From the NCBI GenBank assembly GCA_043804755.1, contig JAZDIT010000030.1:1-27647 (forward strand): 27,647 nucleotides of DNA. The letters are read 5' to 3'. Under the pieces are notes generated by a model. It searched no databases and was not told the origin of the DNA. It worked only from the letters and a program-made list of their open reading frames with translations. Below, one piece after another: positions 7,471 through 14,495 of this stretch (position 1 is its first letter; every line of letters starts with the position of its first letter). Origin of the DNA: JAZDIT01 sp043804755. Its GTDB lineage: Bacteria; Patescibacteriota; Minisyncoccia; Minisyncoccales; JAQTPW01. Both the position numbers and the translations under genes were made by a program.

Positions 7471-8418
7471 TCATAAGCCGGCAATCAGCAGATCCAGAGC
7501 CACCTCAGCTTCAATTTTCCCGGTTTTTATCGCCAGATCTACCTGAAATATTTTCCGGTAGATTTTTTTTAATTGCTGAAAATCGAATTTCTGCGCCTGC
7601 CAATAGGTTTTCTTGATCACAAAAGGATGAAGCTTGCATCTTTTCAGGATATCAGCGTATGTCAATCTTTTTTCCATCAGATCCCTGATTTCCACAAGGT
7701 TACGAAACTGAAAGTTTATCATTGAAAGAAGGTATAAAGGGTTGTCTCCCTTTTCCAGATGACCGTGCATCAAAAGTAACGCCTCATCTTTTTTCCTCGC
7801 GGCTATCGCATCTATCGTACTGAAAATATCGTTTTCAATCTTAGGTTTTACGAAAAGATCGACATCTTCCTTTTTAATCCTTCCCGCTTTTGAATAATTT
7901 ACAAGTTTTTCTATTTCGTTTCCCATTTGCCAGAGGTCGCTGCCGACAAACAGCAAAAGTTCTTTTTGCGCGTCCGCTTCTATGAATGCACCCCGCTTTT
8001 CAACCTCTTTTTTAATCCAACCGGACAATTCCCGTTCTTCTAACGCCTTAAATTCTTCTGCATCGGATTTTTTCTCCAGAAATTTAAAAAGCGAATCTCT
8101 CCTGTCTATCTCCTTCCCTTCATAAATTGTTATTATCGTGTCGGATTTCGCAAATTTATCCGCGTTTTCAAGAAAATTCTCTTTGAAATTTTTGTCGGAG
8201 AAAACATCTTCCAAGACCACCATTTTCTTTTCTCTGAATATCGACGAACTTTCTATTTCATTCTTAAAATCCTGGAAATTCAGATTCTCGGAGTTAAATT
8301 TGACCAAATTTAATCTGCCCTTCCCGGTCTTTTTTTCAGAATCGGCGCAGTCGGAAATTATTTTTTTTAATTTTTGTCTGGATCTGTATGAGTCCGGGCC
8401 GTAAAGAAAAATCAGCAT
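7471..8418 (-). CDS. holA: DNA polymerase III delta subunit (clamp loader)
   Basis: The 315-residue HolA homologue has an N terminus MLIFLYGPDSYRSRQKLKKI, typical of delta subunits (Y-G-x-[DE]-x-Y-x-x-x-x-L). The conserved SSSIFREKKMVVLEDVF follows (beta-clamp contact region), then DTIITIYEGKEIDRRDSLFKFL, domain II with GSDLWQMGNEIEKLVNYS, and the collar domain with NPLYLLSMINFQFRNLVEIRDL. Delta opens the beta clamp (dnaN product) during loading. It is the last gene of the minus-strand ten-gene run, 8 bp after mutM. It probably shares transcription with the upstream signalling genes by read-through; there is no functional reason for that link. The stop is TGA. Confidence 0.93.
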   Translation of the reverse strand: MLIFLYGPDSYRSRQKLKKIISDCADSEKKTGKGRLNLVKFNSENLNFQDFKNEIESSSIFREKKMVVLEDVFSDKNFKENFLENADKFAKSDTIITIYEGKEIDRRDSLFKFLEKKSDAEEFKALEERELSGWIKKEVEKRGAFIEADAQKELLLFVGSDLWQMGNEIEKLVNYSKAGRIKKEDVDLFVKPKIENDIFSTIDAIAARKKDEALLLMHGHLEKGDNPLYLLSMINFQFRNLVEIRDLMEKRLTYADILKRCKLHPFVIKKTYWQAQKFDFQQLKKIYRKIFQVDLAIKTGKIEAEVALDLLIAGL

Positions 8419-8426
8419 GTTTTAAT

Positions 8427-9302
8427 TCACTTCTGGCAGATGGGACAAAAATGAGCCGATCTGCCTCCAATTTTTATTCTTTTGATTATTCCTCCGTCTT
8501 TCCTAAAACACGGCATTCCCTCTCGTCTGTAAACATTCTGAATTTCCTGATAGCCTCCTTTTTCGCCATTTACAAGACGGAAATCGCTCATACTGTCGCC
8601 TTTCAGTCTGATTGCTTTTTCCAAGATTTTTTTTATTGCGACATAAATTTCCTTCAAATCTTTTCCCGATAAATCCGCGACGTTCCGCAAGGGATGAATT
8701 CTCGCCTCCCAGAGGATCTCATCGGAATAAATGTTTCCGATTCCCGCAATGATATTCTGGTTCATCAAAACCTGTTTGATTTTTCCTTTTTGCGGCAAAA
8801 CTTTTTTGAATTTTTCGGAAGTGAAAGATTTGTCGAGCGGTTCGGGACCCAAGCTGTTCAATCCGTCAGATTTTTCCAATTCCTTTTTCCTCCACAATTC
8901 GATTTTCGCAAATTTTCTCATATCCGACAAAGCAAGCTGTACCCCGTCGTTCAGAAAAAAAATCACGTGCAGAAACCCGTTTCTCGGGTCGTCTGAAAGA
9001 GGACCTTGTATCTCGGATTTCCAACCGTTTTTTATCATCTTCCATTCCCCCAAAAGCAGGTGGCCGGTCATTTTTTGATGGACGAGCAGTATCCTTCCAC
9101 CGGAAAGATCGAATAAAATGTTTTTCCCCCTTCTCCAGATTCTTTGAATTTTCCTTCCGATTATATCTTTTTTAAAAACACCAAAGGAACCCGGTTTCTT
9201 CACGATTTTCGGCCAATCGGTCCAAATATCAACAAAGGTCCGATTTCGGACCTTTGTTCTCAAACCATTTATTATTGTTTCCACTTCCGGAAGTTCCGGC
9301 AT
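8427..9302 (-). CDS. mutM: Formamidopyrimidine-DNA glycosylase (MutM/Fpg) with altered zinc finger
   Basis: The 291-residue Fpg removes oxidised purines such as 8-oxoguanine. It has the N-terminal catalytic MPELPEVETI (Pro2 nucleophile, Glu3), Lys60 in RRGKNILF, VHQKMTGHLL, the helix-two-turn-helix with QNIIAGIGNIYSDEILW, and a C-terminal finger ending HFCPICQK. The finger normally has four Cys. Here C265, C286 and C289 are present, but the partner of C265 (PCxxC) is Lys268 in PCFRKDGG, with a one-residue shift. Zinc binding may be lost or rearranged, as in natural 'zincless' relatives. Codons about 14-23 form a 13-bp perfect palindrome. It lies 2 bp after the receiver gene in the operon. Confidence 0.95.
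   Translation of the reverse strand: MPELPEVETIINGLRTKVRNRTFVDIWTDWPKIVKKPGSFGVFKKDIIGRKIQRIWRRGKNILFDLSGGRILLVHQKMTGHLLLGEWKMIKNGWKSEIQGPLSDDPRNGFLHVIFFLNDGVQLALSDMRKFAKIELWRKKELEKSDGLNSLGPEPLDKSFTSEKFKKVLPQKGKIKQVLMNQNIIAGIGNIYSDEILWEARIHPLRNVADLSGKDLKEIYVAIKKILEKAIRLKGDSMSDFRLVNGEKGGYQEIQNVYRREGMPCFRKDGGIIKRIKIGGRSAHFCPICQK
9231..9258. repeat. 13-bp perfect inverted repeat inside mutM
   Basis: Bases 9231-9243 (AACAAAGGTCCGA) are exactly complementary to 9246-9258, with only TT between. The repeat lies in the first codons of mutM, about 45 nt inside the gene, just after the signalling genes in the transcript. It could be a hairpin that slows or processes the mRNA, or a protein-binding palindrome. 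Confidence 0.85.
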
Positions 9303-9304
9303 TT

Positions 9305-9673
9305 TTATTGAATGATTTTTTTAATTTTATCGATGATTTCCCCCGGAGTAAAATGCGCTTTTATAAGATAATCCGTGGCGCCCAGTTTCAACCCTTTTTC
9401 TATATCTTCCCTCTGGCCGAGATTCGAAAGAATTATGACGGGAATTTTCCCGATTTCGGGATCCGCTTTCGCCCTCGATAACACTTCGAAGCCGTCTATT
9501 CCTGGCAAAATTAAATCGAGCAGGACCAATCCCGGCTTTTCTTCTTTTATTTTTTTCAGCCCTTCTTCCCCGTCAACCGCCTCGCTTATTTTATACCCCT
9601 CCTTCACAAGCTTCTGTGACATCAATTCTCTGAGGAATTTATCGTCTTCTATAACAAGAATTGTTTTCTCCAT
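9305..9673 (-). CDS. Single-domain response regulator (CheY-like), A
   Basis: This 122-residue receiver domain has no output domain. It has the acidic pocket E9-D10-D11 (VIEDDKF), the phospho-acceptor D53 in LLDLILPGIDG, Ser83 in IILSNLGQ in place of the usual Thr/Ser switch, and Lys105 in YLIKAHFTPGE. It is similar in length and pattern to the neighbouring receiver (9676-10047), so the pair looks like a duplication. A receiver without an output domain usually acts by protein contact, as CheY or PilG/PilH do, or as a phosphate sink. It is likely phosphorylated by the kinase encoded at 11709-13070 in the same operon; that link is inferred from position. The gap to the next receiver is 2 bp. 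Confidence 0.92.
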   Translation of the reverse strand: MEKTILVIEDDKFLRELMSQKLVKEGYKISEAVDGEEGLKKIKEEKPGLVLLDLILPGIDGFEVLSRAKADPEIGKIPVIILSNLGQREDIEKGLKLGATDYLIKAHFTPGEIIDKIKKIIQ

Positions 9674-9675
9674 TT

Positions 9676-10047
9676 TTATTTCCCTATTTGTTTTATGACT
9701 TTATCGAGCACTTCCTGCGGATCAAATTCCGTTTTGATAAGCCAGTCCTTGGCTCCCAATCTTTTCGCTTTATCCAATTCCACCGGCTGGCCGGAATTGG
9801 AAATAATGACAACCGGAATATTTTTCAGATTTTCGTCACCCGACATTTCTTCCAAAACTTCAAAACCTCCTTTTTTGGGCATTATTATATCGCACAAAAC
9901 AATATCGGGCTTTATTTCCCGCACCAGCTTTAATCCTTCTTCTCCATCTCTGGCCAGTGAAACTTCGTAGCCCTCTTTGGTCAGTTTCCTCTGAAGAAGG
10001 TTAATCATCAATTCCTCATCCTCTATTAATAAAATTTTCTTTGCCAT
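9676..10047 (-). CDS. Single-domain response regulator (CheY-like), B
   Basis: The 123-residue receiver-only protein has the acidic cluster E9-D10-E11 (LIEDEEL), the phospho-acceptor D53 in VLCDIIMPKKGG, Ser83 in IISNSGQ and Lys105 in WLIKTEFDPQE. It aligns with receiver A without gaps through most of its length. Differences in the switch loop (SNSGQPVE against SNLGQRED) suggest the two have distinct partners. It sits between receiver A (2 bp) and the V4R gene (6 bp). No DNA-binding domain occurs in the cluster, so the output is probably a protein machine rather than transcription (inference). Confidence 0.92.
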   Translation of the reverse strand: MAKKILLIEDEELMINLLQRKLTKEGYEVSLARDGEEGLKLVREIKPDIVLCDIIMPKKGGFEVLEEMSGDENLKNIPVVIISNSGQPVELDKAKRLGAKDWLIKTEFDPQEVLDKVIKQIGK

Positions 10048-10053
10048 AGACTT

Positions 10054-10596
10054 TTAGAATTTTATTAGAAAACCGCAAAAATCGTCGCCCAGGCCGATGC
10101 ACCTTTTTTCCTCAACGGTTACTTTGTTTACGCTGGTCTGGCCGCCCGCTACCGCCAAAGATCCTATTTTGGATATCACTCCGTCGATATATCCCTCTAT
10201 GAAACCTTCTTCAAAAAAACAAAGTGTTTGCATTACATTGGGAACATTAGCGGTCAATGAAGATTCGTGAATTTTAATTTGAGCCCCCTTCAGTTCGGGT
10301 TCTATTTCAACTTCCACCCTTCCTTCACCCAGCGCTTCCAGCATTTTTTTGATTTCTTCCAGGACAAGAGATAATTCCGTTTTTTCCGAAGAAGTTCCTA
10401 TTTTGTTGCCCAATTTCATTCCTGCCAGTCTTAAGGCGGATTGATACCCGACGGAAGCCCACTGAAGGGAAAAAACAACCATTCGCAAGGCCCGGATATC
10501 CATTTTATCTCCCATTTCTCCCCTTAAATTCTTGACGGGCTTCCCATCAATAATGTCTCTAAGGTCTCTTTCGAGATTCCCGATTATTTTTTCCAT
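10054..10596 (-). CDS. V4R (4-vinyl reductase-like) domain sensor protein
   Basis: This 180-residue soluble protein has a C-terminal V4R signature. C126 lies in TLCFFEEGFIEGYIDG, and then comes VTVEEKRCIGLGDDFCGFLI with C166 and C174. V4R domains are small-molecule-binding domains found in XylR/DmpR-type activators and in bacteriochlorophyll-related proteins; the conserved cysteines may bind metal. The N-terminal half is helical (RALRMVVFSLQWASVGYQSALRLAGMK, quoted in part: RMVVFSLQWASVGYQSALRL) and resembles the part preceding V4R in other family members. The ligand cannot be told from sequence. Encoded between the small membrane proteins and the receivers, it looks like a cytoplasmic ligand input for the two-component system (inference). 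Confidence 0.75.
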   Translation of the reverse strand: MEKIIGNLERDLRDIIDGKPVKNLRGEMGDKMDIRALRMVVFSLQWASVGYQSALRLAGMKLGNKIGTSSEKTELSLVLEEIKKMLEALGEGRVEVEIEPELKGAQIKIHESSLTANVPNVMQTLCFFEEGFIEGYIDGVISKIGSLAVAGGQTSVNKVTVEEKRCIGLGDDFCGFLIKF

Positions 10597-10608
10597 AAAA
10601 AATCGATT

Positions 10609-10965
10609 TTATTTAGCGATGTTTTTCTTCGCCAAGAGATAGCTGCCGACAATCAAATAGACACCTGCTATTACCTGGATGACAAGGAAAATCGGTTTTA
10701 CCGTCAAGCCCGTTATCCATCTGTAAATCATGGCCATTTCCCAGACTTCGTGAACGGTACCCCAAACGACGGCCAGCCAGAAAATATTCCATTCTTTCGG
10801 CACCGGTCTGTCTCCGTAAAATCTTTTGAGATACCTTATTATAAAGTAGGCGGCAAGTACAAATCCTCCGACAATCAAAACCTGCGTTACTAAAGTGAGA
10901 ACGGCGTCGCCGATAAGCCCTCTTGCGAACGGATTGGCAAAATGAAAACTTAGATATTTTTCCAT
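10609..10965 (-). CDS. Small three-TM membrane protein 1 of the signalling operon
   Basis: The 118-residue protein has three predicted membrane helices (about 21-45, 60-81 and 91-112). I do not recognise a named family. It shares a block with the next protein: in this one AAYFIIRYLKRFYGDRPVPK and then HEVWEMAMIY, in the other GAYYVSKYTKGFYAGRGVPK and then AEVGEICLFY. The two are therefore paralogues. The middle helix has E73-x-x-E76 with a Tyr four residues on, unusual charges for a membrane interior that could bind a metal or proton or pair with partner helices. It starts 2 bp after protein 2 ends, a spacing typical of translational coupling. It may form a membrane complex with proteins 2 and 3 and feed the kinase (inference). 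Confidence 0.8.
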   Translation of the reverse strand: MEKYLSFHFANPFARGLIGDAVLTLVTQVLIVGGFVLAAYFIIRYLKRFYGDRPVPKEWNIFWLAVVWGTVHEVWEMAMIYRWITGLTVKPIFLVIQVIAGVYLIVGSYLLAKKNIAK

Positions 10966-10967
10966 AC

Positions 10968-11393
10968 TTAGGAGGTTACTTCTTTAAATAAATTATAAGC
11001 TCCGACCGCCAGGAAAACACCGCCCAAGACGTGGGGCAGATCGAGAAAGAGATACCTCTCTATCAAACCGACATGCGCCGCCGTTTCATAAAAAAGGCAT
11101 ATTTCTCCGACTTCGGCGATTGCGGTGACAAAAATACCCCAGAGGATATACTTCCAGAATTTCGGGACGCCTCGTCCGGCGTAAAATCCTTTCGTATATT
11201 TTGAGACATAATAAGCACCGATGGCAAACGATACTGCGGCAAAAACCACCGCAAATAACATCGGCCATTTCAGCCACGGCATGTCCAGCGTATAATTATC
11301 CAGATCGAAAAATTTGAACCCCGTTAATGGTTTCGGGCTGAAAAGAGCTGCTGCAAAATAAGGTGTAATTTTTGAAAAATATTTTTTAAACAT
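10968..11393 (-). CDS. Small three-TM membrane protein 2 of the signalling operon
   Basis: The 141-residue protein has a ~40-residue N-terminal segment (FSKITPYFAAALFSPKPLTG and following) and then three predicted helices (about 43-62, 82-102 and 117-137). It is paralogous to protein 1 over the last ~90 residues, with a shared Y-x-K-x-FY-x-x-R-x-VPK-x-W loop and an E94-x-x-E97 pair in the middle helix followed by FY. The longer N terminus may lie outside or along the membrane. It lacks recognisable enzymatic motifs. It lies between protein 3 (15 bp) and protein 1 (2 bp). Function is unknown; conservation of the Glu pair across copies suggests it matters. Confidence 0.8.
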   Translation of the reverse strand: MFKKYFSKITPYFAAALFSPKPLTGFKFFDLDNYTLDMPWLKWPMLFAVVFAAVSFAIGAYYVSKYTKGFYAGRGVPKFWKYILWGIFVTAIAEVGEICLFYETAAHVGLIERYLFLDLPHVLGGVFLAVGAYNLFKEVTS

Positions 11394-11408
11394 ATTTTAT
11401 CTTCGATT

Positions 11409-11705
11409 TTAATCGGCCTTTTTAGTGGTAATTAACGGATCCTGTTTCGGGGAACCTTCCTTTATTTTACTTCTTGTGGATAAAAAGACAATAGTCGTCC
11501 AGTGGATTGCTTCCGTCAGGAACGCGACCAAAATGCACGCACCACATCCCTTTAAAAGGATATAGATCAACAGAGGTAATTCAATAAGTTCCGCCAGCCC
11601 TATTATCAGACCTCCTTTCAACAGGCTTTTGCAGTGAAAATTCAGCCAAATTTGACCTATATTGATTATGACAAAAATTACGGTGAAAACGGCAATTTGA
11701 GGCAT
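11409..11705 (-). CDS. Small membrane protein 3 of the signalling operon
   Basis: The 98-residue protein has about three membrane helices (2-20, 32-51 and 55-76) and a charged, proline-containing tail (STRSKIKEGSPKQDPLITTK). It is not clearly homologous to proteins 1 and 2 overall. It nevertheless carries a matching intramembrane E39-x-x-E42 in GLAELIELPLLIY, again followed by a Tyr. Cys residues occur at C25, C54 and C57 (KGCGACILV), a CxxC pair at the membrane that could be redox-active or bind metal. It starts 3 bp after the kinase stop. No named family was recognised. Confidence 0.75.
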   Translation of the reverse strand: MPQIAVFTVIFVIINIGQIWLNFHCKSLLKGGLIIGLAELIELPLLIYILLKGCGACILVAFLTEAIHWTTIVFLSTRSKIKEGSPKQDPLITTKKAD

Positions 11706-11708
11706 GGA

Positions 11709-13070
11709 TCAGAATTCTTTAATGAATTCCCCGAAACTTTCTTTTACCGGTAAGGTAAAATAGAAAGTTGTTCCCTTTCCCTCTTCCGACTCAAACCAGA
11801 CTTTTCCTCCATGAGCTTCTATAATGTTTTTTGTGATAAAAAGACCAAGCCCGGTTCCTTCAGTATCGATTCTGACAACATTCGACCCTCTGAAAAATTT
11901 CGTAAAAACTCTTCCTTGCTGGTCTTGCGGAATCCCAGCTCCGGTATCTTTTATTGAAAATTCTACTTCCTTTTCCAGGGGTTTCAAAGCAACAGTAATT
12001 TGACCATCGGAAGGAGTATATTTTATCGCATTCTCCATAAAATTCTGGACTGCCAATTTTATTTTTTCTACATCCAGCATAAGTCTCGGCAATTTTTTTT
12101 CCGGTTTTTGAAATTCCACTTTTAAATTTTTTCTTAAAATATCTTCTTTACAGGCGCTGATGACAAATTGAACCACCAAATCCAGGTCGGTCGGAACGGG
12201 CTTATACAGGTATCTTCCTTCTTCTATCCTTGTAACATCCAAAAGGTCGTTTATTAAATTAATCATTCTTTCATTACTTATATAAGTTTTTTCAAGATAC
12301 TCTCTTTGTTCCTGTGATACACTCCCGACATCACCGTCCAGAATCATTCTCAGCGTCCATTTTATCGCCGCGAGAGGAGTCCTGAGCTGATGGGCCGAAA
12401 TGGAAACAAATTCGGTTTTTATCCTTTCAATCATTTTTTCCCTGGTAATATCATGTAGAATGACCAACGATTCAACCTGTTCCTTGCCAGCAATAGGGAT
12501 AGCGTCGACTTCCAGGATAAGATCTTCCCTTAAAGATATTTCTTTTCTGAAAATTCCCTTGATTTCTTCCCCCAAAAGACTCACAAGTGTCAAAAAGTTC
12601 GGATACTGAGAAAGCTCCAAAAGCGATTTACCTATTAAATCCCTGGCTTTTACTCCAAAAAAATTCTCGGCCAGAGGATTAATCAATGATAATTTTTTTT
12701 CCTGATCAAAAACCATCAGTCCATCCGAAAAATTGGTGATTATGGAAATCGTTTTATTTTTCTCTTCTTCCGCCTTCTCTCTCGCCACCTCGATATCCTC
12801 TAAAATATTGATCAAGGCTTTCTTTGTTTTTTCAAGTTCGCTGGTTTTAATCTGGAAATCCTGCACTTCCGCTTCTCTCAGTTTCTGCATTTCCTCCAAA
12901 AAGGAAATAAGCGAATTTATGCTTGAAATTATGAAATCCGCTTCCTTCTCCTTCACCAAACCGATGCGATTGGAAAAATCACCTCCTTTTACGGAAGTCA
13001 AAACCCTTGCGAATTCTTTCATTTTTTCCCTCGTAAAACAAAATTCTGAAATTTTATTTGTTGCAGCCAT
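11709..13070 (-). CDS. Soluble PAS-domain sensor histidine kinase
   Basis: This 453-residue kinase has no membrane segment. Order: a HAMP-like N terminus (about 15-65, VLTSVKGGDFSNRIGLVKEK), a coiled coil (60-110), a PAS domain (about 108-205, ITNFSDGLMVFDQEKKLSLI and so on), the H-box FVSISAHQLRTPLAAIKW with phospho-acceptor His227, the N-box with Asn347 in MENAIKYTP, the G1 loop DTGAGIP (375-381), the F-box FTKFFRG and the G2 loop GTGLGLF (405-411). All catalytic elements are intact. It would autophosphorylate and pass phosphate to the two receivers downstream in the operon. Having a HAMP-like region but no TM, it may be coupled to the membrane protein encoded just upstream, whose coiled coil lacks a kinase domain (inference). 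Confidence 0.94.
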   Translation of the reverse strand: MAATNKISEFCFTREKMKEFARVLTSVKGGDFSNRIGLVKEKEADFIISSINSLISFLEEMQKLREAEVQDFQIKTSELEKTKKALINILEDIEVAREKAEEEKNKTISIITNFSDGLMVFDQEKKLSLINPLAENFFGVKARDLIGKSLLELSQYPNFLTLVSLLGEEIKGIFRKEISLREDLILEVDAIPIAGKEQVESLVILHDITREKMIERIKTEFVSISAHQLRTPLAAIKWTLRMILDGDVGSVSQEQREYLEKTYISNERMINLINDLLDVTRIEEGRYLYKPVPTDLDLVVQFVISACKEDILRKNLKVEFQKPEKKLPRLMLDVEKIKLAVQNFMENAIKYTPSDGQITVALKPLEKEVEFSIKDTGAGIPQDQQGRVFTKFFRGSNVVRIDTEGTGLGLFITKNIIEAHGGKVWFESEEGKGTTFYFTLPVKESFGEFIKEF

Positions 13071-13089
13071 TGGTTCGCCGATTCTTATT

Positions 13090-14394
13090 TTATAGCTTAG
13101 GTTTCCCTTCTTCCTTCAGTTTTTTAATCTCTTCCTTGAGCTCGATCATTTTCAGCTCTCTGCCTATCGTCAGCCTGTGGAATTTTCCCAGCTCATCTAT
13201 CTTTTCCTGAAGTTCTTTTGTTCTTTCGGTAACCTTCACCTCGAGGCTTTCGGCAAGCTCTTTCAACTCACTTGTCCTTGCGGTCACTTTTATTTCCAGC
13301 GTCATCCTAGCTTCTTCTATTTCATCCTGGGCCAAAAGCAATTTTAGAAAATATCTCTGCAGACTTGTGGTAATGAATCCGATTACTCCTATACTCAAAA
13401 GAAGTAAAGTGAAATCAGTGTTTGGAACCAATATTTCTTTTTTGGAATAACTCGCAAATAAATAGACATATCCCAAAATGGCTAAGGAGCCCGCAAAAAA
13501 AATCGCTTTCAGGTTTCTGAAAAAAGAAACTGCCATAAGGAAAAGGACATAACCCATTATCACTACTTCGCGGCTGGATTCCAAAAATGCCATCAGCATC
13601 GTCCAAACCAGCATCATCAACCCGCCAGCGATATATTTTCCGATAAAAATGTCTTTCCTGCTTTCTATGATTGTAATGAATAAAAAATAGGCGAAAACGT
13701 TTATTGAAAAAAATATTAAAAACTCTCCCCAACTTAGAGCTTGATTCCCGAAAATTGATGTGCCTGCCTGATAAACCAGAAAAAAAACGCCAAAAAGAAG
13801 CAAAACGACGATCATCAGCCTGTTTTCTTCTATTTCTTTTTGATTAAGTATATATTCTTTCAGTGAGTTTATCGGAGCTTCTACTTTATCACAGAAATTT
13901 TTTATCGCTTTTTTACCAAAATTGGAAGCAGCATCCCACTTTTTGAAAGCGGATGAAAGTAGAAGATCAGCGACAATTCTTCCTTCCTTCTTTTCGATTA
14001 TTTTTGAAAAAGTCGTATCGAGCAAATAAGCAGAAAACAAATACCACTCCAGACGCGGAGGCAGAAATGTGGTGGAAAAAAATCCGATATTTTTATTTTT
14101 CAGATTATTCGCCTCGCGAAGATACCTTGCCACGGGCATCGCCACTCGCGTCCAATTCGGAGTCCCTATACAAATTACATCGTAAACCGAAAAATCCTTG
14201 ATTTTCGGTTCTTCAATCCCGCATTCCTTTTTGAAAATTCTGGTGAAAAACCAAATAAAACCACTATGTTCTTTTTTGGGTTTGATTTTTTCAACATCGA
14301 CGGAATGCCCCTTTCCCTCCAATTCTTTTTTAACCCAAAAAGCCAATTCTTCGGTCTTTGTAGTCTTAGAATAATAAGCGATTAAAATTTTCAT
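13090..14394 (-). CDS. Flavodoxin-domain / six-TM / coiled-coil fusion, probable redox-linked sensor
   Basis: This 434-residue protein has an unusual domain order. Residues 1-175 form a flavodoxin-like domain with an FMN phosphate loop YYSKTTKTEEL (7-17) and the second flavin loop GTPNWTRVAMPVARYL (77-92). Residues 190-345 contain six hydrophobic helices (about 192-210, 225-244, 252-270, 277-293, 297-315 and 328-346). Residues 355-430 form a long signalling-type coiled coil with two ARTSEL/ERTKEL repeats, ending in KFHRLTIGRELKMIELKEE. There is no kinase, cyclase or methyl-accepting domain after the coiled coil. It is the first gene of the ten-gene run, 19 bp before the soluble kinase. The likely idea is that flavin redox state or an electron partner is read at the membrane and passed through the coiled coil to the kinase. 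This is inference; the domains are seen. Confidence 0.85.
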   Translation of the reverse strand: MKILIAYYSKTTKTEELAFWVKKELEGKGHSVDVEKIKPKKEHSGFIWFFTRIFKKECGIEEPKIKDFSVYDVICIGTPNWTRVAMPVARYLREANNLKNKNIGFFSTTFLPPRLEWYLFSAYLLDTTFSKIIEKKEGRIVADLLLSSAFKKWDAASNFGKKAIKNFCDKVEAPINSLKEYILNQKEIEENRLMIVVLLLFGVFFLVYQAGTSIFGNQALSWGEFLIFFSINVFAYFLFITIIESRKDIFIGKYIAGGLMMLVWTMLMAFLESSREVVIMGYVLFLMAVSFFRNLKAIFFAGSLAILGYVYLFASYSKKEILVPNTDFTLLLLSIGVIGFITTSLQRYFLKLLLAQDEIEEARMTLEIKVTARTSELKELAESLEVKVTERTKELQEKIDELGKFHRLTIGRELKMIELKEEIKKLKEEGKPKL

Positions 14395-14458
14395 GAATGA
14401 AATGAATGTAAATTTCTGTGAAACGTTAAATTTTCATTATCTTGCCCTTTTAAGATAT

Positions 14459-14487
14459 TTTATACCAATTCCCTGCTGATTGGTATA
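14459..14487 (-). promoter_or_regulatory. Possible extended -10 promoter and overlapping operator of the signalling operon
   Basis: On the minus strand TGGTATAAA (extended -10; hexamer at 14459-14464) lies ~65 bp before the ATG at 14394. It overlaps a perfect inverted repeat, TATACCAAT (14461-14469) and ATTGGTATA (14479-14487), with a 9-nt centre. No T-tract follows, so a terminator for the upstream exonuclease gene is unlikely. A repressor bound there would cover the promoter. Confidence 0.5.
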
Positions 14488-14495
14488 TTCCGAAT

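Noticed and set aside
14461..14487. Terminator of the exonuclease gene
   Set aside because: The stem is AT-rich and no T-tract follows on the minus strand.
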